Shown piece by piece: positions 1 through 10,535 of a stretch of 64,000 nucleotides of DNA. The position numbers were made by a program, and so were the translations under genes. The stretch is from Nereocystis luetkeana (taxonomy: Eukaryota; Sar; Phaeophyceae; Laminariales; Laminariaceae). Under the pieces are notes generated by a model, which was not told where the DNA came from, did no database searches, and was given only the letters and a program-made list of their open reading frames with translations. The DNA lies in the NCBI GenBank assembly GCA_031213475.1, contig JARUPZ010000025.1, positions 3,422,077-3,486,076 on the forward strand, given 5' to 3'. Positions within the stretch are counted from its first letter, which is position 1. The number at the start of each line of letters is the position of its first letter.

Positions 1-1450
1 CCAGCGTTGCTATTTCTACCAGGTACCTACGTCTTGGTTTCACCGGATGTAAAGTTGGCATTATCCATCCCAGCAGCATATTCCCCGCGTACGTGATGCT
101 GCCTAAAAGTGCAATAGTACCTTATACCAGGTACTGACCTAAACCTCACCGGTATACCGCTTTCGTGGCATTTTTCGAGGACGGAGCTTTTGTATCTGTG
201 GTGATACAATTATATAGCCGCACAGAGAGCGATCGTGGATGAAGTTATACCAGCCGTTCGTTTATGTATGTATTGTGCGTGGTGCAAGACGCTTCACCCC
301 GCGGGCCGTTTCGCCCGCTACGCTCGCTCAGAACGAATGACACAACAAAAATGTGTGAACCGTAAGGGGACAGAGTTGACACAATTTCGTCAAAAATGAT
401 TACTTACAAATGCAAAGGTTTACATGCTTCCGTAAAACAAACCGGGCGCCGTGTACCCATGTATCGTGTCACACAACGTACATGCATACATATGCACAAA
501 AGAGGAAGGACGTAAGAGTGCGGTACTGTAGCGATCGTGTCGCCCAGTTTTGAATGATTTTCGATTCCGCGTCGAGGTTCAAAGTCTGTACTGGTACATA
601 TATATATAAAAATTGTCGACCAAAGGCGTCCGTACTTACTTTCGGACATTTTTAATCTCGAAGTTAGGGTAGAATGTTTCATGTTGATGTTACTGTGGGA
701 ATTTTGATCAAGGAGCTTTTGTCGGGGCGCGACTACCTTGCTTTATGCTGCCGCTTTTCAATTCTGACTCGAGCTCAAATATCCGTGTTTGGAATTTCTC
801 GATTGGTTTTCGAATGTTTATCTTGAATTAGTGTGGGGGCGAGTATCTTGCTCCTCCTTGACTGCATTTCCATTTCGAGGCGAGTTCCGAAAACCGAAAA
901 AAAAAATCCGCTTCCGAGTTGTTTTTGCATTTTTTTTTTAGATTTTGTTTTTTCGTACAGTACATGTTTTGCCTTGAAGTTAGCGTTGGGTTTCGCCTCG
1001 AATTTAGCACATAATTTATACATTGAAGTTAGTGCAAGTAATTTACCTTGGAGTTAGTGCGGGAGCAAACCCGGGAGGGCCAAAGTGAAAAACGATCAAA
1101 ATGTAGGAAAATGAATAAGCGAAGACGAGAGTCTTCAGGTGGAGGCCCTCGTAGACGTTTTGATTTTTTGTCGTAGACTCTTCGCTGCGAGCAAGGCTTT
1201 CTAATTAATGATGGCCCGAAAAAAGAATTATTTTCCCCGAAAAAAAGAGAAAAAACGTGCGTGAGTCAAAGTTCACGTTAGACTGTATGTTGTACTGACG
1301 GCAGGGCGGGTATGCAGGTTCCTTGACTTTTGGCAGGTAGGTGCGCCGGGTATGATTAACACTGCCCGGCTGCACTGACGTATGATGCAGCAGCACAGTT
1401 GTACTCACGAGTACGAAAAGTTTGAAAAAAAAAAACTATTAATAGAAAGG
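1..1450. other. Intergenic DNA, no gene recognised
   Basis: Only short ORFs without recognisable domains are present. Two TACCAGGTA words lie at about 17-25 and 126-134. A T-rich stretch near 900-960 and A-runs near 1,420 are low complexity. A short C/T/A-rich stretch at 1,454-1,485 resembles telomere repeats (CCCTAA-like) but is only about 30 bp and internal. Confidence 0.6.
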
Positions 1451-1486
1451 CATAAACCCTAACCTTACCCTAACCCTCACCCTTAA

Positions 1487-1575
1487 CCCCTTTAGAACCG
1501 CAGTCCCACTTGTGGGACAAACCAGTCACATTTCAAGTAGTTTGTCCCCAAAACGGGACTGCGGTTCTAAAGGGG
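1487..1575. mobile_element. TTAA-flanked palindromic MITE (family P), copy 1
   Basis: An 89-bp near-perfect palindrome starting CCCCTTTAGAACCGCAG and ending with its reverse complement, with TTAA immediately outside both ends. TTAA flanks and termini beginning CCC are typical of piggyBac-type elements. There is no coding capacity, so this would be a non-autonomous derivative. It is one of more than 20 related copies in the window. Confidence 0.8.
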
Positions 1576-1579
1576 TTAA

Positions 1580-2840
1580 CACTCGAGTAAAACGGCTTGT
1601 GCACGCGATGCCAAATTCGTTCGAGTAAACATTATTTTGAACATCGGAACTGCTGCCCCTGTCTGTGGTACCGTTCGCTCTCCACGCTCACAATAGATCG
1701 ACCCGATATGGGGTGTGCCCGGTTCCACTCCCTCTCTGTCTCGGTGATAGCCGACGAACGGCGTGCGATAGGCATACGCCGTGCCGGCCGTGCCCCGTGT
1801 CTCTAGCTGGTTAGCTCGGGCATGTGGCTTTTCAGCTCACCCATACGTTGGCGCAAAATATTATATCGAATGGTGCCGCTGTCCTCTGGAGTAAGCGCAG
1901 CATGGACGTTCATTTCCAAACTCCAGATGGCGGCATTTTTTTAACGTACATCGTGTGTGCGCCCGAACGGTAGAAGCGAAGCAAGATCCTCTTCGTTGAC
2001 ACCTGCTGACTGCAAAACCAGGTTACGCCCAGACATGATAACGGGTACTCTCCTTTCTCCTGCCCCTCCCTCTACACGCCGGCGCGCCCGCCAAACCCCG
2101 CGGCGGCCTCACGCTCGCCCTCGTAGTGTGCACATGATAGCACCAGGAGTTGCCACTGTATATCTGAGGCGTTTGTTTCGGAGCATTTGAGGTACTGTAG
2201 GTTTGGATCGCGTTTTATATACTGAAGAAAATGGGCCGTTGCCCATAGAACGGTACACCAGGGACGTACGAGTCTGCGTACCAAAGTTTCGGTAAGTTTT
2301 TCGAGGCAGCTGTAATGCTACCGAAAGTGGAACTACACCGTAAACTGGCGCAAAAATACTCGGTATACCGCTTGATGGTATTTCATACGAAACGAAGGTT
2401 TTGGGGCTTTTGGTTACGGTATAGGACACCCTTGGTACGTAGCCTAGGGAATTCGGGTATTCGTCCTGCTGTATATGTGAATTTGAACTTGCAGGGTCTA
2501 AGTGTTGGATTGGGGGGCGTGGGGGGTCAATTATTTCCCCCGGAAATACTAATTTATTTGCCGCTGGAATGGAGCTCCGATCTTAATCAGGGGTGGAACC
2601 ATCCAGCGACCAAGCGTACCGCAATATAGACATCGCGCACGTTCCACGCCGAGAGACTCTTGATTCCACGTTCCGACATGAGTGATCTATGGAGTGTCCA
2701 TGCCTTACCTGGAGCATATATATATGCCAGGTATGTGTCTTTGTAGCTGTTGCGTACTGTTTTTAGTGGGTCATCTTTGACCAGCAGTATCGGTCGAGGA
2801 TGGTATTGCTTCAACTCAGGTGAGCCCCCCCTTTTCCTCT
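1580..2840. other. Intergenic DNA, no gene recognised
   Basis: Overlapping short ORFs on both strands (longest about 106 codons) show no domain or motif I recognise. The words around 2,360 (GGTATACCGC) recur near 150 and 10,620, which suggests old repeat remnants. Confidence 0.5.
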
Positions 2841-2842
2841 AA

Positions 2843-2931
2843 CCCCTTTAGTACTGCAGTCCCGTTTTGGGGACAAACCAGTCAAATTCCAAGTAGTTTG
2901 TATCCAAAACGGGATTGCGGTTAATAAAGGC
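2843..2931. mobile_element. Family P MITE, copy 2 (degraded right end)
   Basis: The left arm reads CCCCTTTAGTACTGCAG and the right arm is its diverged complement. The right end has lost the exact CCC terminus, but a TTAA follows a few bases further on. Confidence 0.65.
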
Positions 2932-3730
2932 TTAATATCTGCGATCTACTTTTTCCGTAGGTCAAGCTGAGTGCCGTCGGATTGGAAGGACCGAAAAGGT
3001 CAGTTTCCCATACACTGTAAATTCGATGGGGTGCGTCTGGATGCTTTCCTTATCGTCCGTCCGGTCGAAATTGTAGTTGTTGTGCTCTTTGGAGTACCGC
3101 AGGCGAAAGAATTATTGAAAGTGCTTCGCGTCCTGCCCGCGGGTTCTACAAGGGGTTGTGTGCTTTGAGCAGGAGCAGCAGTAGCAGCAGTAGCAGCAAC
3201 AGAGTAGCCACCCATTATCGGAGAGATGTCTAGGCTGCCGGTGTGTGGTGTGATCGTGTCTTCAGAGGGGTGGAGAGAGATGCGGTGGGGGCTTCAAAAA
3301 CGTTTTCGATGGACAGTTTTTCGATGGGATGCGTAGATCGGATTACTCGATCCAAACAGTTGGGATCGAAAAAGTCTATTTTTCATACCTGGTACAGGAC
3401 AAGACACCCGATTTTGTCTCCGGTCGGAAATCGTTTTTTTTTTTCCCCCACGTACTCGAGAGACGGCATGAGAATAAGCCCCCAGGCCATGCTTCGGACA
3501 GACCGCATTCTGTTCCGGCTACCCGCTGCAATGTGAAGCGCACGATGATAGTTTTTACGCGTCACAGGCCCACGTTACAAGGAGACGTTTGGCGACGGCA
3601 ACGGTTCCACCTAATATCGGGCACGTCACCGATTCCTATTTCGCGATTCAAGACGCTTACAGGGCAGATAGGTGCCTGATTCTCATCATCTAGGTCACGC
3701 TGACGGGTGGGGGGCGTATAACCTGCACAT
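2932..3730. other. Intergenic DNA, no gene recognised
   Basis: There are short ORFs only. An imperfect AGC/AGT trinucleotide run sits at about 3,170-3,205. Nothing else was resolved. Confidence 0.5.
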
Positions 3731-3739
3731 GCTCTGGGA

Positions 3740-4000
3740 CACGGTTGAGGCTTCCTGCAATGGAGGTTCCCCCTAAGTTTCCTGAGAATCTCCACTGAAG
3801 GAGCTCCATACGCCTCTCCCCGAAAACTGACTTCAGCAAAAAATTAATCGCATCCCGATGAACAATCCCGTGTCCCAAGTATACAGAAACGTCATTTTTC
3901 GAAACAAGAATGACATTCTGACGATTTTGGGCTAAGGAGCCCCGTCATTCACAAAACAGCTCAGCCGGAACGTGCTGCCTCTATCGCAGAACGCGTCGGT
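3740..4000. mobile_element. Short TIR element (family T), copy A
   Basis: This segment of about 260 bp aligns along its length with 7,279-7,517: a GATGGAGG-like left end, the shared internal words CTGACTTCAGCAAAAA and AATCCC, and a right end GTGCTGCCTCTATCGCAGAAC that is nearly the inverse of the left terminus. It encodes nothing. The two copies lie in the same orientation on either side of the EsV-1-7 gene. Confidence 0.65.
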
Positions 4001-4245
4001 TCTTAAGTTGGATCCGTACTACGCAGATCCTGTGCAACAAACAAACATCTCTTTTCGGTAGGCTAGAGTCTAGATTTTTCTAGACCGTTATACTGCCGAC
4101 GTGTGAACGGTTCAAGACTTCCGGAAAATCGAGACGGGGGATGTGCATATACATGCGCGATGCACAACCCGGGGGCTCTCAATAACGCAGCAAACTCACG
4201 ACAGATGTGCCCGAATACCATTCGAGCTAATACTTTCAGCCAACA

Positions 4246-4620
4246 TCTTAACGGGAAACCAACTCAACGGCGAATTACACCAAACAGAACGATACCCAAA
4301 ACATCTACTACATACAGTAGTCTATTCAAACAACAACCACACAGAACGGCTGGTGTCTGTCGGTCACCATTAGGGGAATACGTTCGTTTCCCTGGGCTCC
4401 CCATCTATTGCTGGTGTTTTCCCTCGTGATCACCCCACCCGACTCCACTCAGCGGCGACTTACACCGAACAAAACAACACCCAAAACACCTACTACATAC
4501 AGTAGACTATCTAAAACAACCGCACAGAACTAACTGCCGCCGTCTTGTCGGTCGCCATTTGGGGAACACGTTTGTCCCCCTGGGCTCCACAGCCACTACT
4601 GGTATTTTCCCTCGCGATCA
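4246..4620. repeat. 185-bp tandem duplication at the 3' end of the EsV-1-7 gene
   Basis: Two units about 185 bp apart share long blocks, for example ACAC-C-AAC-AAAC at 4,277 and 4,462, CTACTACATACAGTAG, and GGGGAA-ACGTT-G-CCC-TGGGCTCC. A third, partial unit begins near 4,615. The end of the coding region therefore lies in repeat-derived sequence, just beyond unit 2. Confidence 0.8.
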
Positions 4621-7152
4621 CTCTACACGACTCCACGCGCAAACTTTCACACCCGTCTTCGTCTGGGTCCACGCAGACGGAGTGTACGTTTCCGTTTCAA
4701 ACCCGCCTCCGCCTCCATATTGGAACACGGATCGGGGCACCTCGCTGGCGACCCACAATTCCGATTTCACTCCTGCAGTAGGAGCAGGAGCAGGACCAAC
4801 AACAGCAGCTGGTTCCAAAAATGGATGGCCTAACCCCCCGACAGCAGCACCACCAGCAGCTGGTTCGGGCAATGGGCGCTTGGTCCCCCTGCTACCCGTT
4901 CTCGTGGATGAAGCCTCCGCCTGACCGGGGGAGGGGCGAAAAAAGTCGGTCTTCCACTCCATTCCTTCGGCACCAACACGGCACGAGCCGATTCTATCAC
5001 CGCTTGTTCCCGAACTCGACACCACCCCATCGCTTCCCCCGACAGAACCCGGGCCCGTGCTGTTGGAGATCAGTCTGCTCTGTAGGTAGGAGTATACGAG
5101 GCCTCCCTTGGCGTGTCGCTCAAAGACATCGTTTGTGTCGGCATCATCCAAGACGGGCGGCACCTTAGTCGTGCCACCTTGGCGGGAGCACCTGCCGGAC
5201 GCGACGTCAGCCACACCCTCATCCGCGCGTGGGGGGCATACGTCCGGCTTGCTCCTGCCGTCAGCGCCGCCTTCCGATGTTTTTTTTCTCGCCCGGCGAG
5301 AGAACCGTTTATGGACGATGATGACCATACCAGGCTTGGCGTGCGCCGCGCACGACACCGCCAACGCCTCCCTGCCAGGAGCGCCGTACCTAGGCCACTG
5401 CCTGCAGCCAGGGTGAGTGCACCTCCTACATGTGACGTTTATCATGCCTTCTTTCGCGTGTGGGGCGCAATAGTCGGGCTGCCTGCTGCCCTCCTCGCCG
5501 AACGACGGGATTGTGAAGCAGCCTGGGTGGACGCACCTCCTAGACACGAGGTTCACCGTGCCTTCCATGGCGTGTTCAGCGCAGGTTACCGCCTTCCCGC
5601 TGCCGTCCACGCCGTACGACGGGGTTTTGTAGCAGCCTTCTTGGAGGCATGTCTTGGATACGACGTTTACCATCCCCTCTTGAGCATGTCGGACGCAGAG
5701 CTTCGGCGTGGTGCTGCCGACCACGCCATACAACGGGGTCTTCCGGCAGCCTGAGCTAGAGCACCTGCTGCGTGTGAGCTTGGCCATTCCGTTGACGGAG
5801 TGTGCCTCGCAGAGTTCGGGCTTCTTGCTGCCTTCCAGACCGTGGGTCGGGACTTTCGCGCAACCCGGATGAGAGCACTTCCTGGAGGTGATGTTAACCA
5901 TCCCTTCTTTGGCGTGTTGGGAGCAGACTTCCGGCACTCTGCTGCCGTCCACGCCGTAAGCCGGCGTTTTCGTGCAGTCTGGGTGAGAGCACGGTTTCCG
6001 AGTGAAGTTGATCATTCCCTTCTTGGCGTGTAGGCCGCACCATTCTGGCTCCTTGGTGCCGTCAATACCGTACTTCGAGGGTCTGGAGCAGCCCTCGGCG
6101 GCACACGTAGTGCTGAAAACGTACGCCGCCCCCTGCTTGGAGTCCGGGAAGACCGATTGCTGTTTGTTGCTGGTGTCGACGCCACTGTCTGGGGGGTTCG
6201 CCGAACTAGGGCTGGAGGGAATCCTAGATGTGGCGCTATTCACCTCGTCCTTGGCGTGTGGGGATAAGACGTCCGGCTTGTCACTACCGACCACGTCGTG
6301 CGAAGAGGTTGTGGTGCAGCCTTCGGCGGATACTTTTTCGTTGGTGACCTCTGCCGTCCCCTGCTTCGAGTCCGGCGACATCAACTCCGTCTTGTTTTCA
6401 CGGTCTACACCATGCGCTGGGGATTTCGCGCAACCAGAACGCAAGGGTCTCCTGTGCATGACGTTAGCCATACCCTCATGGGCGTGTGGGGCGCAGAACA
6501 TTGGCCTGCCACTACCCTTCAAACCGTAAGACGAGAACTTCGAGCAGCCCGGGTGAGCGCACTTCCTCGCACAGACGTTGACCATCCCCTCCTCGGCGTG
6601 TTTAGAGCAAAACCTTCGCTTGCCGCTGCCGGGCCGACCGAACGACGGGACCTTCTCGCAGCCTGGGTGGAGGCACCTCCTAGTCGTGATGTTCATCATC
6701 CCCTCCTTGGCGTGTTGCGCGCAGGTTTCCGGCCTGTTGCTGCCGTCCACGCCGTAGGCCGCGACTTTCAAGCAAGTTGGGTGGGAACACCTTCTGCACG
6801 TGACGTTGATCATTCCCTCCTTGGCGTGCGGTGCGCAGAATTCTGCCCTCTTGCTTCCATTCAGGCCGTACCCCGGTATTTTCGTGCAGCCTGGCTCGGA
6901 GCACCTCCTAGACACGACGTTCACCATCCCCTCCAGGGCGTGTTTAGAACAAAACACCGGTTTGCTGGTGCCGTCCAGACCGTAAGTCGAGCTTTTGGGG
7001 CAGCCTGGGTGTCCGCATTTCCGGCGACCGAAATCAAGTTTAACGATGTCTGACTGCGGAGAGCAAACCTCCGGGTTCTTGCTGGGGCTCATACCGCCCG
7101 AGGCCCTCGCGATGAAGCAGTCGGCGAAGCCGTTCTTGATGGCGTCGTCCAT
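4618..7152 (-). CDS. EsV-1-7 repeat protein, 844 aa, single exon
   Basis: The protein carries 17 consecutive 38-residue repeats from about residue 46 to 692. The consensus is C-x4-C-x16-C-x2-H-x12, typically CxHPGCxK.P.YGxxGSxxPxxC..HAxEGMVNVxxRR. This is the EsV-1-7 domain, named for a phaeovirus gene and known in brown algae from the developmental regulator IMMEDIATE UPRIGHT. Repeats 1-5 and 9-15 keep all three Cys and the His, so they probably bind metal (inference); repeat 15 has one extra residue. Repeats 6-8 and 16-17 have lost key ligands but keep exact spacing. The Pro/Gly/Ser-rich tail (693-844) contains a basic GTKRPLPEP stretch. No signal peptide or membrane segment is seen. The start at 7,152 is the first ATG of the open frame, and the stop lies beside a tandem duplication. 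The molecular role is unknown for most members. Confidence 0.93.
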   Translation of the reverse strand: MDDAIKNGFADCFIARASGGMSPSKNPEVCSPQSDIVKLDFGRRKCGHPGCPKSSTYGLDGTSKPVFCSKHALEGMVNVVSRRCSEPGCTKIPGYGLNGSKRAEFCAPHAKEGMINVTCRRCSHPTCLKVAAYGVDGSNRPETCAQHAKEGMMNITTRRCLHPGCEKVPSFGRPGSGKRRFCSKHAEEGMVNVCARKCAHPGCSKFSSYGLKGSGRPMFCAPHAHEGMANVMHRRPLRSGCAKSPAHGVDRENKTELMSPDSKQGTAEVTNEKVSAEGCTTTSSHDVVGSDKPDVLSPHAKDEVNSATSRIPSSPSSANPPDSGVDTSNKQQSVFPDSKQGAAYVFSTTCAAEGCSRPSKYGIDGTKEPEWCGLHAKKGMINFTRKPCSHPDCTKTPAYGVDGSRVPEVCSQHAKEGMVNITSRKCSHPGCAKVPTHGLEGSKKPELCEAHSVNGMAKLTRSRCSSSGCRKTPLYGVVGSTTPKLCVRHAQEGMVNVVSKTCLQEGCYKTPSYGVDGSGKAVTCAEHAMEGTVNLVSRRCVHPGCFTIPSFGEEGSRQPDYCAPHAKEGMINVTCRRCTHPGCRQWPRYGAPGREALAVSCAAHAKPGMVIIVHKRFSRRARKKTSEGGADGRSKPDVCPPRADEGVADVASGRCSRQGGTTKVPPVLDDADTNDVFERHAKGGLVYSYLQSRLISNSTGPGSVGGSDGVVSSSGTSGDRIGSCRVGAEGMEWKTDFFRPSPGQAEASSTRTGSRGTKRPLPEPAAGGAAVGGLGHPFLEPAAVVGPAPAPTAGVKSELWVASEVPRSVFQYGGGGGFETETYTPSAWTQTKTGVKVCAWSRVE

Positions 7153-7278
7153 CGTTACCTAGTGGGGGTGTGGGGACCAAGGAGCAAGGGGTGTTTGATA
7201 ACGTCAGAGGCTTTCAAAATGATGTGGAGGTACTGAGTAGGAGAACGGGATCGGCTGTGTTCCAGACGTTCTGGAGGC
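7153..7278. other. Upstream flank of the EsV-1-7 gene
   Basis: This is the short 5' flank of the minus-strand gene, before the family T element. I see no clear TATA box or other promoter motif. Confidence 0.4.
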
Positions 7279-7520
7279 GAGACGCGTTCTACGATGGAGG
7301 TTCACCCAAAACAAAATCTGAGGATCCTCACTTGAGAAGCTCCATGCCTCATCCGAAAGCTGACTTCAGCAAAAATCAAAACGAATCGCGACGAGTAATC
7401 CCATGGCCCGAGTCTTCAAAACGTTATTTTTCGAGATTGACACTCCGACTTTTTGGGGTCAATGAACCCCGTTTTTCAGAAAAAATATAGCGGAAAAGTG
7501 CTACCTCCATCGTAGATCGG
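7279..7520. mobile_element. Short TIR element (family T), copy B
   Basis: The left end is GCGTTCTACGATGGAGGTTC and the right end is GTGCTACCTCCATCGTAGA, an inverted pair of about 15-18 bp. The interior aligns with copy A. Isolated ends of the same family, GCGTTCTACGATGGAGG and a variant, occur at 29,377 and 30,076. Confidence 0.75.
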
Positions 7521-8575
7521 GTCGGGACGATCAATCAGTGCGTGGCGTGGTCATCGGCAGGCAAAGCAACGGCGTCCGCAACGCACGAAAGAGCCTAACC
7601 ATGTCTGAGGCAAGTGATAGTGCAGCTGTCGCTAGGAACTCGCACAGCACGATATTTCTGACCAGTCCTCGAGTAGCGGCTCCAGTAGTTCTGCGTCGGA
7701 AGAAAAGTATAAACCCAGGGACGAACGGTCAAGGAACTCGTCAAATTGCATGCATGATCACACCGAGAACACAAATCGATAAAATCGACATAGACAGCTG
7801 GAATCGGGCGCGTGATTTATAATGGCTCCTCCAAGTCGGCTGGTCTGCGGCTGCTAGCACTCATCGATAGGCGTCTGCCGCCGTTCTGCAGTCGTTAACT
7901 CTCTCTCTCTCTCTCTCCGCTTTGTCTGCGGCACATGAGGCTTGTCGTGCACGCACGGAAGCCTCGTCTATTGCTGCCTGTGCGACTGCGCCCCCAACGA
8001 AGCGGGCCTGACATCCCGCCGCATGAAAACCACGTAGACGAAACCCACAGCAGCAACCACGGGAGGGCAGCCGATCGCAGCAGGGACTCCAGTGATGCGC
8101 AAAGCATTAACGTACTCTTCCCCTAGCCCGGCGGCAAGCGCTTGCCCTTTACAGATACCCCGCCGGTGTCGATGGATTTCTACTGCGGCCCCCAACCCAT
8201 GCCGACGAGGTATCTCGATGTGCGACATGCAGACGAGATCGCATAGCACCAGGAACCACAACGGAGCAGAAGAGCGCGGCAGGCAACCCAGGGAGCGATT
8301 CCCATCCGCGATACGGTGTGTGCACTCCGAGGGCGCCGGCGGTCCGGCTGCCGAGTGGCTAGACGTCACCTACACTGATGGCCCAACCCGCTCTTCTGTG
8401 CTACGTCTCGACGGCCGCAATACCTTAAGCTCAATACTTGAGTCTCAAATCACTCCCGCCTCCAAAAAAAAACGCGCGATCCTCTCGCCTTTGAACGCTC
8501 TGCTATCTATTTTCAATCTGGCTCATATCCAGCTTCTGCCATCTGGAAAAGGGCCACCCTTTCATTGGGCACCGG
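7521..8575. other. GC-richer intergenic DNA with a (CT)n tract
   Basis: Contains a (CT)n run at about 7,900-7,918 and overlapping ORFs on both strands (133 codons minus, 191 codons plus at 8,092-8,667). No domain is recognised in either. Confidence 0.4.
7968..8369 (-). CDS. Hypothetical 133-codon ORF, possibly non-coding
   Basis: I do not recognise the product. The C-terminal half contains one hydrophobic stretch (GVPAAIGCPPVVAAVGFVYV) followed by RR, which could be a single membrane segment. A 191-codon ORF on the opposite strand overlaps it, and at most one of the two can be real. No splice partner, polyadenylation signal or repeat of the ORF was seen. Confidence 0.15.
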   Translation of the reverse strand: MTSSHSAAGPPAPSECTHRIADGNRSLGCLPRSSAPLWFLVLCDLVCMSHIEIPRRHGLGAAVEIHRHRRGICKGQALAAGLGEEYVNALRITGVPAAIGCPPVVAAVGFVYVVFMRRDVRPASLGAQSHRQQ

Positions 8576-8579
8576 TTAA

Positions 8580-8678
8580 CCCTTTTAGAACTCCAGTCCC
8601 GCTTTGGAGACAAACCACTCAAATTCCAAGTAATGTCTTCCCAATTGTCCCCAGAACGAGACTGTAGTTCCAAAAGGG
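8580..8678. mobile_element. Family P MITE, copy 3, TTAA on both sides
   Basis: A 99-bp palindromic element from CCCTTTTAGAACTCCAG to CCAAAAGGG with TTAA directly outside each end. It resembles copy 18 (46,341) in carrying CTCCAG in place of CGCAG and a longer right arm, so the two form a subfamily. Confidence 0.85.
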
Positions 8679-8754
8679 TTAAGTGGGAAGCACGCATTGG
8701 CTCGAACTGAAAGCAGGCACGTCGTTGTCAGAATTCTGGGACAGAGAAAAATTT

Positions 8755-10215
8755 AATTGGGTTGGGTTGGGTTGGGCTGAGTTGGGGTGGGTCGGGTTGG
8801 ATTGGGTGGGCTTGGGTGGGGTTTGGTGGGATTGGGTTGGGTAGCGAAGCACCGGTGGGAAATCCAACGTATCACATCGTTGGTTTTGGGACGGGCTTCC
8901 CAGGGTTTCGTTGATGTTGACAGAATACGTGGGTCGGTAAGCTCGTGGGTTGCTCGGTGGGTGGGTGAGTGTGTGGATGAAAGGGTTGATAGGTGGGTGG
9001 GTGGGTGGGTGGGTGGGTGGGTGACCAGGTGGGTGGTTTGGTGCGTAGGTGGCGCTGATCCAGTGCTGGATGGGTGCCGAGCGCACGAGCATGTAGGCGG
9101 GTGGGTCGGTGGGTGGCAAGCGGTTAAAACATAAGTGAATCGGTTGGGTTTTGTGTTTGAAATTGAGTCGGTATTTAACGGATGTTGAACGGGTTTCGTG
9201 GGGCTGGTTCCAGGTGGCGACGCGGAGCTTAGACCTGGATGGTGGTCGTGAGGGGTATCGGGTTGGGTTGAATCGGGTTCGGTGTTGATACGTGTACGGA
9301 GCAACAGAGGGGGTACCGAATGGGTGGGGGGGGGTTGAAGTGGGTTGTGGGTAATTTGTGGTGGGCGGGTGCGTAGGTCGTGAGCGTGCAAAAAAACACC
9401 ACTAGGGTGGTTGCGATTGGTACAGATGTCTACGCTAGTTTGGGTGGGGTTGGGCGGGTGGGTAGGTGGTCAACGGCGCTTGGTGGATAACGGATGGGTG
9501 ACTGGGAGGTGCGTGGAAAAATCGCGGGAAAACACACAAAGTGGTTTTGTTGGGGGTGGCGCTCGTGTCGGGTTTGGTTCGGTTTTGAGAAGGTTGTGTT
9601 GGTGCTTGGTATGGCTGCGAACCAGACGCGGCAGTAGGTCAATTGTTCCTTACTGCCCTGGTTGGTTGCGTGGGTGGCTGGGTGGGCGGGTGGAGGGGTA
9701 GGTGGGGGTAGGTGCGGGGCCTGGTCAGCTGGTGGATGGGTGGGTTCTTGGGTGGATGGGTAGGTGGATGGGTGGGTCAGTCGTTCGATGGATGGGTCGG
9801 TGGGTCAGCAAGTACCTGGGTCGAAAACAAGTGTCTGCAATGTGGTTTGGTTGGGTTGGTTTGGATCGGGTCCGGTTGGAATGGCGTTGGGTGCCGGTGC
9901 GGAGCACGAGCGTAGATACATGATTGGGGGGGTAGCTCCGTGTGCAAGTGGGTGGCGGGCAGCTGGTGCATGGGAGTTGTTCACGGCCGATGGGTGGGCA
10001 GAACACAAAAAAGGTTCCGTTGGGGTTGGAGTTTGGGTTGAGCTGGAGCTTGGGTGGTCGGGTTGGGTTGTGTAGGTTTGGTGTTCGGTTACGGAGCATA
10101 TCGGTTGTGTGGGTAAGTGAGTCGGTCGGTTAAGCACAAGGAATTTAATTGGGGTTGGGGGGAGGGGGGGTGTAATGGGGCTGGGTTGGTGTTGGATCGG
10201 TGATTAGCGGTTTGG
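8755..10215 (+). repeat. G-rich GGGTT/GGGTG minisatellite
   Basis: About 1.4 kb whose plus strand is dominated by GGGTTGGG, GGGTGGGT and GGTTTGGGTT words, interrupted by unique stretches containing CCAAAACC-like pieces. A pure GGGT run lies at about 8,993-9,021. Many windows contain four or more closely spaced G-triplets and so could form G-quadruplexes. The Pro/Thr-rich frames on the minus strand are by-products of the repeat. Confidence 0.85.
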
Positions 10216-10429
10216 TGGTTGGGTTTTGTTGTTTTTTCAACGACTCTTCGATGCTCTACCGATATCGGTGCTACACAGATCAGTCGAAAACACGAGAACC
10301 AAAACATTGTTGTACGAAAAAGATTGTTTGTCCCTAGTTCAAACACACGATACGCGCTTCAAACTCTTTCGCAACAGGGCGAGTGTTCTCCGTGATCGTA
10401 TCCCTTTGTGGTAGTGCAAAACACTATTA

Positions 10430-10535
10430 TTACGGGGGGCCATAGTTAACAGGACCTATGGTATACCTAAAAAACTTATATGTTTAACCATTTTTACTAA
10501 CAATATTTGGTCCTGTTAACTATGGCCCCCCGTAA
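10430..10535. mobile_element. TA-flanked palindromic MITE (family M), copy 1
   Basis: A 106-bp element running from TTACGGGGGGCCATAGT to the complementary right end, with TA on each side. The long inverted arms enclose an AT-rich centre (AAACTTATATGTTTAACC). There is no ORF. TA flanks suggest a Tc1/mariner-type integrase acting in trans. Confidence 0.85.

Noticed and set aside
1454..1485. Telomere repeat
   Set aside because: Only about 30 bp of irregular CCCTAA-like sequence, internal and next to a MITE whose TTAACCCC end adds to the impression.
5113..7053. Plus-strand ORFs of 213, 175 and 251 codons
   Set aside because: Shadows of the EsV-1-7 coding region. The Cys/His repeat pattern exists only on the minus frame.
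8092..8667. 191-codon plus-strand ORF
   Set aside because: It runs into a family P MITE for its last 30 codons and has no recognisable domain.
8753..9391. 212-codon Pro/Thr-rich ORF on minus
   Set aside because: Produced by the GGGTT/GGGTG minisatellite. The peptide is repetitive and has no other content.
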